Shown: in pieces, positions 42,645 to 52,847 of the stretch
Layout: each line of letters opens with the position of its first letter
Position numbering within the stretch: position 1 is the first letter of the stretch
From: Actinoplanes derwentensis
Lineage (GTDB): Bacteria > Actinomycetota > Actinomycetes > Mycobacteriales > Micromonosporaceae
DNA length: 64,000 nucleotides
Direction: 5' to 3'
Assembly: GCF_900104725.1 (NCBI RefSeq)
Contig: NZ_LT629758.1
Coordinates: 8,270,001 to 8,334,000 of the forward strand
Program-made: the position numbers and the translations under genes
The notes under the pieces: generated by a model
What the model was told of the DNA's origin: nothing
The model's input: the letters and a program-made list of their open reading frames with translations, nothing else
The model's database searches: none

Positions 42645-44490
42645 TCTTGACCACGTCCTCGAGCATGCTCTCCAGCGTTGCGGCGGTGAACGGAAGTCCG
42701 CTGACTTGGTTGAACGGAACCGCGTCGACGAGATACCGGGCTCGGATCACCGCGGCGAGCTGACCGAGGTTCATCTCCGGGACGACGACTCTGTCGTAAC
42801 CCGCGAGCACCTCGCCGAGGTTGGCCGGCAGCGGCGACAGATGCCGCAGATGCGCCTGGGCGATCGAGAGGCCCCGCTGGCGCAGCGTGCGGCAGGCGGC
42901 ACCGATCGGGCCGTAGGTGGAGCCCCAGCCGAGGACCAGCACGGTCGCGTCCTCGGACGGGTCCTCCACGTCCACGTCCGGCACGCTGATCGCCTCGATG
43001 CGGGCCTGCCGGGTGCGGACCATGAATTCGTGGTTGGCCGGGTCGTACGAGATGTCGCCGGTCTTGTCGGCCTTTTCCAGACCGCCGATGCGGTGCTCCA
43101 GGCCGGGCGTGCCGGGCACGGCCCACGGCCGGGCCATCGTTTCAGGATCGCGCAGGTACGGCAGGAAGCGCCCGTCGTCGGTGTTCGGCGCGGTGGCGAA
43201 CGCGACCCGCAGGTCGGGCAGTTCGCCGACGGACGGCAGTAGCCACGGTTCGGATCCGTTGGCCACGTAGTTGTCGGACAGCAGAATGACCGGGGTGCGA
43301 TAGGTCAGCGCGATCCGGGCCGCCTCCAGTGCCGCGTGGAAGCAGTCCGACGGCGACTTGGGGGCGATCACCGCGAGCGGGGCCTCACCGTGCCGCCCGA
43401 ACAGCGCCATGTTGAGGTCGGCCTGCTCGGTCTTGGTCGGCATGCCGGTGGACGGGCCGGCCCGCTGCACGTCCACGATCACCAGCGGCAGCTCCAGCGC
43501 GACGGCCAGCGAGATCGTCTCGCCCTTGAGTGCCACACCCGGCCCGGAGGTGGTGGTGACCCCGAGGGCGCCGCCATACGCCGCGCCCAGCGCCGCTCCG
43601 ATCGCCGCGATCTCGTCCTCGGCCTGCATCGTGGTGACGCCGAACCGTTTGTGCTTGGACAGCTCGTGCAGGATGTCCGAGGCCGGGGTGATCGGGTAGG
43701 CGCCGAGGAAGAGCGGCAGCCCGGACCGCACCGCGGCGGCCACCAGCCCGAGCGCGAGCGCCTGGTTGCCGGTGATGTTGCGATAGGTGCCGGGGCTCAT
43801 CTTGGCCGGTTTGATCTCGTAGCGCACCGAGAACAACTCGGTGGTCTCGCCGTAGTTCCAGCCGGCCTGGAACGCGGCCTTGTTCGCGGCGACCAGGTCC
43901 GGGCGCTTGGCGAACTTGCGCTCCAGGAAGCGCAGTGTCGACTCGAACGGCCGCGAGTACATCCAGCTCAGCAGGCCGAGGGCGAACATGTTCTTGGCGC
44001 GTTCGCCGTCCTTCTTGGCGACGCCGAGGTCGGTCAGGGCGCCGACGGTCAGCGAGGTCAGCGCGACCGGGTGCACGGCGAACGCGGCGAGCGAGCCGTC
44101 CTCCAGCGGGCTGGCCGAATAGCCGACCTTGGCCAGGTTACGGCGGGTGAACTCGTCGGTGTTGACGATGATGTCGGCACCGGGCGGCAGGTCGGCCACG
44201 TTGGCCTTGAGCGCGGCCGGGTTCATCGCCACCAGGACGTCGGGCGCGTCGCCGGGCGTCAGGATGTCGTAGTCGGCGAAGTGCACCTGGAAACTGGAGA
44301 CCCCGGGCAGGGTCCCGGCCGGTGCGCGGATCTCCGCCGGGAAGTTCGGCAACGTCGAGATGTCGTTGCCGAGCTGGGCGGTCTCGGATGTGAAGCGGTC
44401 ACCGGTGAGCTGCATACCGTCGCCGGAGTCGCCGGCGAATCGGATGATCACCCGGTCCAGCTGCTCGACTCGCTTCGCGGAAGCGGCCAC
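42637..44490 (-). CDS. korA: 2-oxoacid:ferredoxin oxidoreductase alpha subunit (KorA-like, gamma-alpha fusion)
   Basis: 617 residues. The N-terminal gamma domain ('VIIRFAGDSGDGMQLTGDRF', ~1-190) precedes the pyrimidine-binding alpha domain ('LFLGAYPITPASDILHELSK', 'ATTSGPGVALKGE'-like 'TTTSGPGVALKGETISLAVA', 'VDVQRAGPSTGMPTKTEQAD'). Forms an alpha2beta2 enzyme with KorB that oxidatively decarboxylates a 2-oxoacid, giving acyl-CoA and reduced ferredoxin. GTG 44490 is preceded by GGGAGG. Divergent from a lone nuoA gene. Confidence 0.94.
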   Translation of the reverse strand: MAASAKRVEQLDRVIIRFAGDSGDGMQLTGDRFTSETAQLGNDISTLPNFPAEIRAPAGTLPGVSSFQVHFADYDILTPGDAPDVLVAMNPAALKANVADLPPGADIIVNTDEFTRRNLAKVGYSASPLEDGSLAAFAVHPVALTSLTVGALTDLGVAKKDGERAKNMFALGLLSWMYSRPFESTLRFLERKFAKRPDLVAANKAAFQAGWNYGETTELFSVRYEIKPAKMSPGTYRNITGNQALALGLVAAAVRSGLPLFLGAYPITPASDILHELSKHKRFGVTTMQAEDEIAAIGAALGAAYGGALGVTTTSGPGVALKGETISLAVALELPLVIVDVQRAGPSTGMPTKTEQADLNMALFGRHGEAPLAVIAPKSPSDCFHAALEAARIALTYRTPVILLSDNYVANGSEPWLLPSVGELPDLRVAFATAPNTDDGRFLPYLRDPETMARPWAVPGTPGLEHRIGGLEKADKTGDISYDPANHEFMVRTRQARIEAISVPDVDVEDPSEDATVLVLGWGSTYGPIGAACRTLRQRGLSIAQAHLRHLSPLPANLGEVLAGYDRVVVPEMNLGQLAAVIRARYLVDAVPFNQVSGLPFTAATLESMLEDVVKNG

Positions 44491-44651
44491 GGTTCAACCT
44501 CCCAAAGGCGCGGACGTCCGTCGATGCCCAGGTCCGCAAATCGTCACTTCCACATTACGTCGCCACTCCTTACGAAGTGGTCCCGGACCGTTGCCCACAG
44601 TAGCCACGTGGTGCCGCAGCGAGCTAGTGGTCTTCGGTAGGCTGCACGATC

Positions 44652-45029
44652 GTGGCGGGATATCTGGGTTCGTACGCCCTCCTCGGCTTGTTGCTGGCGG
44701 CCGGGGTGCTGCTGTTCGTGGCCGCGTTCGGGGCGAACCGCCTGCTCCGGCCCGCGAACCCGGCCGAACCCCCGGGCAAGCGGATCTCGTACGAGAGCGG
44801 CATCGATCCGGTCGGCGGCGACTGGGCGCAGGCGCAGATCCGGTACTACGTGTACGCGTACCTTTATGTGCTTTTCGCAGTTGAAGCGGTATTTCTCTTT
44901 CCCTGGGCACTGATCTTCGACCGGCCGGGTTTCGGCGGGCTCGCGATCGCGGAGATGGGCATCTTCGTGGCCGTGCTGGCCCTGGGCATCCTCTACGCGT
45001 GGCGGAAGCGGATCCTGCACTGGACCTGA
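44652..45029 (+). CDS. nuoA: NADH-quinone oxidoreductase subunit A-like protein (stand-alone)
   Basis: 125 residues, three membrane helices. 'KRISYESGIDPVGGDWAQAQ' is the NuoA loop (usual YECG with Cys; here YESG). 'RYYVYAYLYVLFAVEAVFLF' and 'PWALIF' continue the family. The other complex I genes are absent nearby, so it may come from a second, partial nuo set often seen next to kor genes. GTG 44652 lies 8 nt after TAGGCT (44638-44643): leaderless type. Confidence 0.88.
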   Translation: MAGYLGSYALLGLLLAAGVLLFVAAFGANRLLRPANPAEPPGKRISYESGIDPVGGDWAQAQIRYYVYAYLYVLFAVEAVFLFPWALIFDRPGFGGLAIAEMGIFVAVLALGILYAWRKRILHWT

Positions 45030-45082
45030 CGCTGGGGGTGGCGGGCTCGCCACCGGAAAGCGGACATGTCAACATCGTGCGC

Positions 45083-45541
45083 ATGGGTCAGCTTCTCCTC
45101 TTCATCGTCGTGGCTCTCGTCGTCGCGACGATCGTCTTCGGCGTGACCGTCCTGTTGAGTGGGGGCGACCCCGGGCTGACCCCGGTCGAGCCCGACGGCC
45201 GTGCGATCCCGCTGCCCGGCGACCGTCCGCTCGGTGAGGACGACATCTCCCGGACCAGGTTCGACACCGTGCTGCGGGGTTACCGGATGGCACAGGTCGA
45301 TCAGGCCCTGCAGCGGGCCGCCTACGACATCGGCTACAAGGGCGAGCTGATCGGCGTGCTCGAGGCCGAGGTCACCGCCCTGCGCGAGGGCCGTCTGGAG
45401 GAAGCCGACGCGCTTCGCCGGGCCCGTGAGGCGGCGCTCGCCCCGTCCACGGCCCCGCAGTCGGACGCGCTCGTCCCGGTCCCGCCGGCTCCCGACGCGC
45501 CGGTCATCGAGATCGAGCCGGAACCCGTGGAGAAACGATGA
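45083..45541 (+). CDS. Membrane-anchored DivIVA-domain protein
   Basis: 152 residues. One N-terminal membrane helix ('LLLFIVVALVVATIVFGVTV', ~4-25), then a DivIVA-type repeat 'RFDTVLRGYRMAQVDQALQR' and an acidic/Pro C-terminus. DivIVA motifs recognise curved membrane and help place growth or division proteins; this is a short single-repeat version. Position before tag equals Rv1209 in mycobacteria. ATG 45083 (or GTG 45077) lacks a ribosome site. Its stop overlaps the SRPBCC ATG (ATGA). Confidence 0.78.
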   Translation: MGQLLLFIVVALVVATIVFGVTVLLSGGDPGLTPVEPDGRAIPLPGDRPLGEDDISRTRFDTVLRGYRMAQVDQALQRAAYDIGYKGELIGVLEAEVTALREGRLEEADALRRAREAALAPSTAPQSDALVPVPPAPDAPVIEIEPEPVEKR

Positions 45542-46038
45542 GCAACGACGCGGAGGCCGGCCCAGGTCTGGGTGACCCGGCCAGTCCCGGTTCCGGCGAG
45601 TTCACCGCCACGGTGATCGTCAACGCGCCGGCCGCCAAGGTGTTCGCCGCGTTCATGAACTGGGAGGGTCAGTCCGAGTGGATCCCGTTCACCCGGGTCC
45701 GGGTGGTCGAGGGCGACGGCGGCGAGGGCAGCCTGGTCGAGGCGATCACCGCGATCGGCCCGGCGGTGCTCCGGGACGAGCTTCAGGTGGTCAAGGTCAA
45801 CGCGCCGTACGAACTGCGGGTCGTGCACTGCGGCACGGTGCTGCGGGGACCGGGTGCGATGCGGTGCACGGCGATGTCCGGGGACCGTACCCAGATCGTC
45901 TTGCATGAATGGTTTCACCTGCCGGCCGGCGCGGTTGGCAAGATCGCCTGGCCGGTGCTCTGGCCGGGGTCGAAACTCGGGTTCACCGGCGCCCTGAAAC
46001 GCTTCGCCCGCCTGGTCGAGCAGGGCCGGTTGCCGTGA
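45538..46038 (+). CDS. SRPBCC-domain protein
   Basis: 166 residues. Helix-grip fold: 'TATVIVNAPAAKVFAAFMNW', 'SEWIPFTRVRVVEGDGGEGS', 'GKIAWPVLWPGSKLGFTGAL' then a C-terminal helix 'KRFARLVEQG'. Presumably binds a hydrophobic ligand; partner unknown. Coupled on both sides: ATGA overlap with the DivIVA-like gene and GTGA overlap with tag. Confidence 0.78.
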   Translation: MSNDAEAGPGLGDPASPGSGEFTATVIVNAPAAKVFAAFMNWEGQSEWIPFTRVRVVEGDGGEGSLVEAITAIGPAVLRDELQVVKVNAPYELRVVHCGTVLRGPGAMRCTAMSGDRTQIVLHEWFHLPAGAVGKIAWPVLWPGSKLGFTGALKRFARLVEQGRLP

Positions 46039-46601
46039 CTGACGTCGTGGTCGGCGCCGACGGCCGGGCCCGCTGCTCCTGGGGTGGCAGCACGCCCGAC
46101 TACGCGGCCTACCACGACGACGAGTGGGGCAAGGCGGTCCGCGGCGACGACGCGCTCTTCGAACGGCTCACCCTGGAGGCCTTCCAGTCCGGCCTGTCCT
46201 GGATCACGATCCTGCGCAAGCGGCCGGCGTTCCGGGCCGCGTTCGCCGGGTTCTCGATCGCGAAGGTGGCGGAGTTCACCGAGGCCGACGCGGTCCGGCT
46301 GATGGCCGACACGGGCATCGTCCGGAACCGGATGAAGGTCGACGCGGCCCTGCACAACGCCCGGGTCGCGGCCGAGCTGGACCTGACCGGGCTGCTCTGG
46401 TCGTTCGCGCCGGCGAAACGGGACCGGCCACTCACCCGCGCCGATGTCCCGGCGGTCACACCGGAGTCCACGGCCCTGGCCAAGGCGCTCAAGAAGACCG
46501 GGTTCAAGTTCGTCGGACCCACCACCGCGTACGCGTTGATGCAGGCCACCGGCATGGTCGACGACCACCTCACGGACTGCTGGGTGCCCGTGATGAGATG
46601 A
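46035..46601 (+). CDS. tag: DNA-3-methyladenine glycosylase I
   Basis: 188 residues. Removes 3-methyladenine from alkylated DNA. 'RCSWGGSTPDYAAYHDDEWG' (zinc-site Cys; Tyr/His region), 'FERLTLEAFQSGLSWITIL', 'VRNRMKVDAALHNARV', 'KFVGPTTAYALMQATGMVDD' then 'HLTDCW' supplying the last zinc ligands. GTG 46035 overlaps the SRPBCC stop; the longer open frame upstream is inside that gene. Third gene of the coupled unit. Confidence 0.95.
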   Translation: MTDVVVGADGRARCSWGGSTPDYAAYHDDEWGKAVRGDDALFERLTLEAFQSGLSWITILRKRPAFRAAFAGFSIAKVAEFTEADAVRLMADTGIVRNRMKVDAALHNARVAAELDLTGLLWSFAPAKRDRPLTRADVPAVTPESTALAKALKKTGFKFVGPTTAYALMQATGMVDDHLTDCWVPVMR

Positions 46602-46605
46602 CACC

Positions 46606-47118
46606 ATGGCTCAGTTCGTGGTGATCATTCCGGAAGGGCAGTGGGCGACCGAGCGGTTGTTCCAGCACGACGCGGTGACGGTGCCGGCCGTCTTCGCCGC
46701 CGAGGTCGGTGACGAGGTGCTGCTGGTCGCCGAGGAACAGGTCGTGGCCCTGGCCCGGGTGGAGAAGGCAGACGGCGGCGAACTGGCTCTGTGGTACCTG
46801 CGGCGGGCCTTCGACGCGCCGGTCCCGGCCGTGGGCCTGGCGAACGGCCTGGTCGACGAGGCGACGTTCCAGCGGTTCTCCCGGGCGCTCGGCGGTCTGG
46901 CCGACAAGAAGGAATGGCTGGTCAGCGTTGCGCTGCCGATCGAGGCGGTGAACCCGGCGGAGGCGGTGCGCCAGTTCTGGTCGCACGTGCTGGAGCTGGG
47001 CCCGGCCGAGCTGCCGACCTATGTCTGGCCGTCCGGTGACGAGCTGGCGATGCAGGCCTTCGTCCTCGGGGCCGAGAAGAACCAGGACCCCGAGGAAGAA
47101 GACGAAGAAGACGACTAG
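46606..47118 (+). CDS. Conserved hypothetical protein with acidic tail
   Basis: 170 residues, not recognised. Begins MAQFVVIIPEGQWATERLFQ, predicted alpha/beta, no membrane helix or signal. Ends in a strongly acidic run (EEEDEEDD). Only 4 bp after tag, so probably the last gene of that operon. It converges with the enoyl-CoA hydratase gene, overlapping it by 4 bp. A protein- or nucleic-acid-mimicking role for the tail is possible but unsupported. Confidence 0.65.
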   Translation: MAQFVVIIPEGQWATERLFQHDAVTVPAVFAAEVGDEVLLVAEEQVVALARVEKADGGELALWYLRRAFDAPVPAVGLANGLVDEATFQRFSRALGGLADKKEWLVSVALPIEAVNPAEAVRQFWSHVLELGPAELPTYVWPSGDELAMQAFVLGAEKNQDPEEEDEEDD

Positions 47119-47948
47119 CGGCCCTGGTACGCGGGCTTCTGCTTGTTCAGGAAGGCGCCGACCGCGGCCTGGTGGTCCGCGGTCGCGCCGCAGATCGCCT
47201 GGGCCTGGGCCTCGGCCGCCAGGGCGTCGGAGAGCGTGCCGGCGGTGGCGATCGACAGCTCCCGCTTGATCGCGCCGTAGGCCACCGTCGGGCCGGCCGC
47301 CAGCCGCGCGGCCAGCTCCTGGGCCCGTGGCAGGACCTGCTCGTCGTCCTCCAGGAGCTCGGTCAGCATGCCGATCCGGTCGGCCTCGGCGGCTTTCACC
47401 GGCCGGGCGAGCAGCAGCAGTTCGACCGCCTTGGCGTGCCCCACGATCCGCGGCAGCGACCAGGAGATGCCACTGTCACCGGCCAGGCCCACGTTGGCGA
47501 ACGCCATCAGGAAACTGGTCTTCGGGCCGCCGATCCGGAAGTCGGCGAGCATCGCCAGCGAGGCGCCCGCTCCCGCGGCCATCCCGCGCACCGCCGCGAT
47601 CACCGGCTTCGGCATGTTCGCCAGACGCTGCGCGATCGGGTTGTAGTGCAGCTGGACCGTGTTGAGGTCGGTGGACCCGGCCTGGAGCAGGGTGGCGTGC
47701 TCTTTCAGGTCCTGACCGCCGCAGAAGGCGCCGCCCGCCCCGGTCAGCACGATGGCCCGGCACGTCCGGTCGCTCTCCAGCGAGGCGAGGGTGTCCCGCA
47801 GCGCCTCCTTGAGGTCGACGGTGAAGCTGTTCATCGCCTCGGGACGGTTCAGGGTCAGCGTGACGACGGCGTCGGTGCGGTCGACAAGTAGGGAATCCGC
47901 CTTCAGTCCGTTCATGGGCGGCGGGTGGGGCGGTTGGATGGCGGTCAT
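47115..47948 (-). CDS. Enoyl-CoA hydratase/isomerase family protein
   Basis: 277 residues, crotonase fold. 'VVTLTLNRPEAMNSFTVDL', oxyanion-hole 'GGAFCGGQDLKEHA', 'AAVRGMAAGAGASLAMLADF', 'VGLAGDSGISWSLPRIVGHA'. The second catalytic region has Asp in 'GLAGDSG', resembling PaaG-type isomerases of phenylacetate catabolism. This agrees with the overlapping upstream PaaX gene (ATGA overlap); the two form a transcription unit. Confidence 0.88.
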   Translation of the reverse strand: MTAIQPPHPPPMNGLKADSLLVDRTDAVVTLTLNRPEAMNSFTVDLKEALRDTLASLESDRTCRAIVLTGAGGAFCGGQDLKEHATLLQAGSTDLNTVQLHYNPIAQRLANMPKPVIAAVRGMAAGAGASLAMLADFRIGGPKTSFLMAFANVGLAGDSGISWSLPRIVGHAKAVELLLLARPVKAAEADRIGMLTELLEDDEQVLPRAQELAARLAAGPTVAYGAIKRELSIATAGTLSDALAAEAQAQAICGATADHQAAVGAFLNKQKPAYQGR

Positions 47949-48745
47949 GTCTCTGAGAATCCCACACGAACTCCACGAGCGGCATCGTGCAAGCAGCGCT
48001 CTACGTGCCGGTCAGCGGCCGGGCGTAGACGTACGGCGTGCTTGTCGAAGAATCCGGCGGCCTTGATCCCGGGCCAGCCCGGAGGCAGCAGCGCGGCCGG
48101 CAGTTGCGGGTCGGCGAAGAGGACCGCGCGCCACGCCTGGACCAGCCGGAACCTCGCCGCGTACGCCTCCTCGTCGGTACTACGTGGAGTGATCGCTTTG
48201 ACGACGGGGTGCAATGACGCGGTGAACTCCTCGTACGACTGCCCGATTCGCCGGAGATCCCAGGCCCGGTCGATGATTCCCGGCCCGGCCGTGTGCGCGG
48301 CACTGAACCGGTCGAAGCCCACGCCGGCCTCCCGCAAAGCCGGTTCCACCTCGTCGGACGGTCGTGGTGCCACCCATACCTGATCGCTGAGTGATCCGTA
48401 GCCCAGATAGGTGAGGCGGGTCACTTCCGGCCGCGGGACCGGCTCGTGCAGCAGGATCATGTCGAAGCGGCCGTCCCAGCCGCCACGACCGATCCGGTAC
48501 ACCCTGGCGGCCGCCTCATCGAGTCGTCGCGCGGCTTTCGGGGTGAGAACGTACCCCGGTCCGGAGGCGAGGCGCAGCGGATGCAGCCATCCCTGCCGCA
48601 CCATTCGGGACACGGCGGTGCGCACCGCCGGCGCCGCGATGTCGAGCGGTGCGAGCAGCCTGACCAGGGCGGAGACGGGGGCTCGGGACCCACGAGCGCG
48701 CAGATAGTCACCGTACAGGTCGAAGAGTGCGGACCGCGCCTGCAT
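47945..48745 (-). CDS. PaaX-family transcriptional repressor
   Basis: 266 residues. N-terminal winged helix: 'ALFDLYGDYLRARGSRAPVS', 'IAAPAVRTAVSRMVRQGWLH'; PaaX middle and C-terminal domains ('WDGRFDMILLHEPVPRPEV', 'VVKAITPRSTDEEAYAARFR', 'LPPGWPG'). PaaX represses phenylacetyl-CoA catabolic genes and releases on phenylacetyl-CoA. ATG 48745 has no Shine-Dalgarno. A 9-bp inverted repeat flanks its probable -10. No other paa genes are in the window. Confidence 0.88.
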   Translation of the reverse strand: MQARSALFDLYGDYLRARGSRAPVSALVRLLAPLDIAAPAVRTAVSRMVRQGWLHPLRLASGPGYVLTPKAARRLDEAAARVYRIGRGGWDGRFDMILLHEPVPRPEVTRLTYLGYGSLSDQVWVAPRPSDEVEPALREAGVGFDRFSAAHTAGPGIIDRAWDLRRIGQSYEEFTASLHPVVKAITPRSTDEEAYAARFRLVQAWRAVLFADPQLPAALLPPGWPGIKAAGFFDKHAVRLRPAADRHVERCLHDAARGVRVGFSET

Positions 48746-48755
48746 GACCGCACAT

Positions 48756-48794
48756 TGTGACAGCAGGAAAGGCGATATGCTAGACGCTGTCACA
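48756..48794 (-). promoter_or_regulatory. Probable PaaX operator/promoter
   Basis: TGTGACAGC (48756-48764) and GCTGTCACA (48786-48794) form a perfect 9-bp inverted repeat with a 21-bp spacer. TAGCAT (48776-48781, minus strand) inside it is a -10. Arrangement suits autoregulation. Confidence 0.6.
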
Positions 48795-49019
48795 TCCGCC
48801 CGGGCTGGGTTTGGGTTCGCCGGTGTTCATCAGGGAAAATGTTTGATCGGCACGGTGGGCTGCGACGCGTGAAGACGTGAAACGGCCTGAGCGGGCCGCC
48901 GATCGGAAACGAGCACCGCGTCGCGTGGGGCTGAGCACGTGACGTGGCTGCTGGCATTCCAGGAGCAAGTGGCTGTGGGGCAACCCACCGACCCTGACGT
49001 AGGTCTGAGGGGAGACAAG

Positions 49020-49187
49020 ATGGCGGCGATGAAGCCGCGGACGGGCGATGGTCCGCTGGAGGTCACCAAGGAGGGTCGTGGCATCGTGATGCGCGTCCCG
49101 CTGGAGGGTGGTGGCCGTCTCGTCGTGGAGATGACCCCGGACGAGGCCAACGCGCTGGGTGACGCGTTGAAGTCGATCGCCGGCTGA
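49020..49187 (+). CDS. DUF3117 small protein
   Basis: 55 residues, MAAMKPRTGDGPLEVTKEGR at the N-terminus and 'EMTPDEANALGDAL' near the end. This is the near-invariant actinobacterial DUF3117 family (Rv1211 position, following tag). Function unknown; high conservation suggests an essential contact. GAGGGGAG (49007-49014) is 5 nt before ATG. A 13-bp hairpin follows. Confidence 0.92.
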   Translation: MAAMKPRTGDGPLEVTKEGRGIVMRVPLEGGGRLVVEMTPDEANALGDALKSIAG

Positions 49188-49200
49188 CGTTTCACGCGAG

Positions 49201-49232
49201 CCCGCCGGTACGGTACCGCCCGTACCGGCGGG
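49201..49232 (+). terminator. DUF3117 gene terminator
   Basis: Perfect 13-bp stem (49201-49213 with 49220-49232), TACCGC loop, followed by CTTT. Confidence 0.8.
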
Positions 49233-49264
49233 CTTTCCACGTCTTATGGAAAGGTCATCCTCCC

Positions 49265-50674
<1,410 letters not shown>

Positions 50675-51502
50675 CGAGATCACCGCGGGGATCCACTCCT
50701 CGGACTCGCGGATCGCCGTCACCGTCGCCCGGACGGTGAGGGTGTCCATGTCCCGGGCGGACGGGTCAGTGATCCGGCCGCCCGCGTGCGCGCCGTTGAC
50801 GATCAGCACCCCGCCGGTCCGGAGCAGGCGCAGAGCGGCCTCGGTGCAGGCGGCGAACTCGGTGGTGTCGGCGTCCACGAAGATCAGGTCGTAGGCGCCG
50901 TCAGAGAGCCGGGGGAGCACGTCCAGGGCCCGGCCGCTGATGATCCGGGTGCGGCCGGACGCGTATCCGGCCTCCTGGAAGATCCGCCGGGCGATCCGCT
51001 GGTGCTCGCGTTCGACGTCGATGGTGGTGAGGACCCCGTCCGGGCGCATCCCGCCGAGCAGCCAGATGCCGCTCACGCCGGTGCCGGTGCCGATCTCGAC
51101 GACGGCTTTGGCACTGCCCGCGGCGGCCAGCAGGCGCAGCACGGAGCCGGCCCCGGGCGAGACACAGGGCAGGCCGAGCTCGTGCGCCAGGGCACGCGCG
51201 GTCTGCAGGACCGGGTCCTCGGTGGCGTAGGTCTCGGCGAACGGTATTGAGTGAGTCGCCGGCTGACCGAATGAACGAGCAGGACCGATGATGACGACCT
51301 CCGTACGGCTGGGTTGATGCCTCGCGGCGGAAACCACGCACATCGGATAAGAGAGTAGAGCGATGTTCTCCGGTGATGCACCGGGCCGTCGATGCATAAA
51401 CAGTCCGTTCGGCACGGGAGCGGACCCGTGGCAAGGTGTGAACCGGTGAATCCGTGTCATCCTGGATGCGCGGAGCCGGGCGAGCGAGATGGAGGCACCG
51501 AC

Positions 51503-52777
51503 GTGACCGACGGCTGGAACTGGCGCCGGCCACCGGCCCCCCATGCCTCTGGTGAGCCCCAGCAGCCGTCCTACGGGCAGCAGCCGGAGTCCCCGTGGTG
51601 GTCGGGTGGGCCTTCCGATCCATGGCGTGATCCGTACGCTGCGTCCGCTGTCGTCCTCCAGCCTCCACCGCCTCCCGAGGGTCCCCCGCTGGACGCGGCG
51701 CCCAACCCGGACCAGCCCCGACGCGGGCTCTTCCCGGTTTTGATGATTTCCCTGGTCACAGCCCTGCTCGCGGGCGCTGTCGGCGGCACGCTGGGGTTCG
51801 TCTTTGCGGTCCGCGGCGGCTATGTCGAGGGCGGCGGCACCCAGCTCGGAGCATCCGGGCAGAACGTTCCGGAGAGCACCCAGCGTGACCCCGACTCGCT
51901 CGCCGGCGTGGCCGAGCGGGTGCTGCCGAGTGTCGTCACGGTCCGGGTCAGCGGAGCGATCGGCTCCGGGTTCGTGGTCTCCACCGACGGCTACGTGATC
52001 ACCAACGACCACGTGGTGGAAGGTGCCGACGACAGCATGTCGGTGTCGTTCTCGGACGGCTCGACGGCCAGCGCGAAGCTCGTCGGGCGCGATCCGGAGT
52101 CCGATGTCGCAGTGATCAAAGTCGCAAAGGACGGGCTCACCCCGGTTTCGCTCGGCAACTCGGACGAGATCGCGGTCGGTGACTCGGTGCTCGCTTTCGG
52201 TTCACCGCTCGCGCTGGTCAATACGGTGACCTACGGCATCGTCAGCGCCGTCGACCGGACCATCCAGGCCGGCGAGGACGGCGGCACCACCCGGTACTAC
52301 GCGGCCATCCAGACCGACGCCGCGGTCAACCAGGGCAACTCCGGAGGTCCACTGGTCACCGCGAGCGGCCAGGTCATCGGGGTCAACTCGGTGATCCGCT
52401 CGGTCGGCAGCAGCGACACCGAGGCCGGCAACATCGGTCTCGCCTTCGCCATCCCGATCAACCAGGCCAAGCGGGTCGCCGAGGACATCATCGACACCGG
52501 TAAGGCCCGGCGGACGGTGATCGGCGCCGAGGTGATGACCGGGGAGACCGCCGGTGGTGCTCGGCTGCGCAAAGTCGAGTCAGCCGGTCCGGCCGCCACC
52601 GCGGGCCTGCGCTCCGGCGACGTGATCACCAGGCTGGACGGGCACCCGCTGGAGGACGGCACGGACCTGATCGCTCTGGTCCGTAAACACGCCCCGGGCT
52701 CGGTGGTGGCGGTGGAGTACCGCCGCGGCACCAAGACCGCCTCCGCCTCGGTGACGCTCGCGGCTGACACCAACTGA
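51503..52777 (+). CDS. htrA: HtrA/DegP-type serine protease with PDZ domain
   Basis: 424 residues. Cytoplasmic Pro-rich N-terminus (~1-75), a membrane helix (~77-103), trypsin-like domain with the catalytic triad in 'VITNDHVVEG' (His), 'PESDVAVIKV' (Asp) and 'NQGNSGGPLV' (Ser), and a C-terminal PDZ ('RLRKVESAGPAATAGLRSGD', 'DVITRLDGHPLEDGTDLIAL'). Degrades misfolded extracytoplasmic proteins. GTG 51503 follows GGAGG (51491-51495). tatB lies 70 bp downstream, as in mycobacteria. Confidence 0.94.
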   Translation: MTDGWNWRRPPAPHASGEPQQPSYGQQPESPWWSGGPSDPWRDPYAASAVVLQPPPPPEGPPLDAAPNPDQPRRGLFPVLMISLVTALLAGAVGGTLGFVFAVRGGYVEGGGTQLGASGQNVPESTQRDPDSLAGVAERVLPSVVTVRVSGAIGSGFVVSTDGYVITNDHVVEGADDSMSVSFSDGSTASAKLVGRDPESDVAVIKVAKDGLTPVSLGNSDEIAVGDSVLAFGSPLALVNTVTYGIVSAVDRTIQAGEDGGTTRYYAAIQTDAAVNQGNSGGPLVTASGQVIGVNSVIRSVGSSDTEAGNIGLAFAIPINQAKRVAEDIIDTGKARRTVIGAEVMTGETAGGARLRKVESAGPAATAGLRSGDVITRLDGHPLEDGTDLIALVRKHAPGSVVAVEYRRGTKTASASVTLAADTN

Positions 52778-52847
52778 ACAGCGGGCGGGCTGTGCTCGCA
52801 CAGCATGCGTGCGTAGTCTTGCCGCGGGAAAGGCTGGGAGGCCGGAC

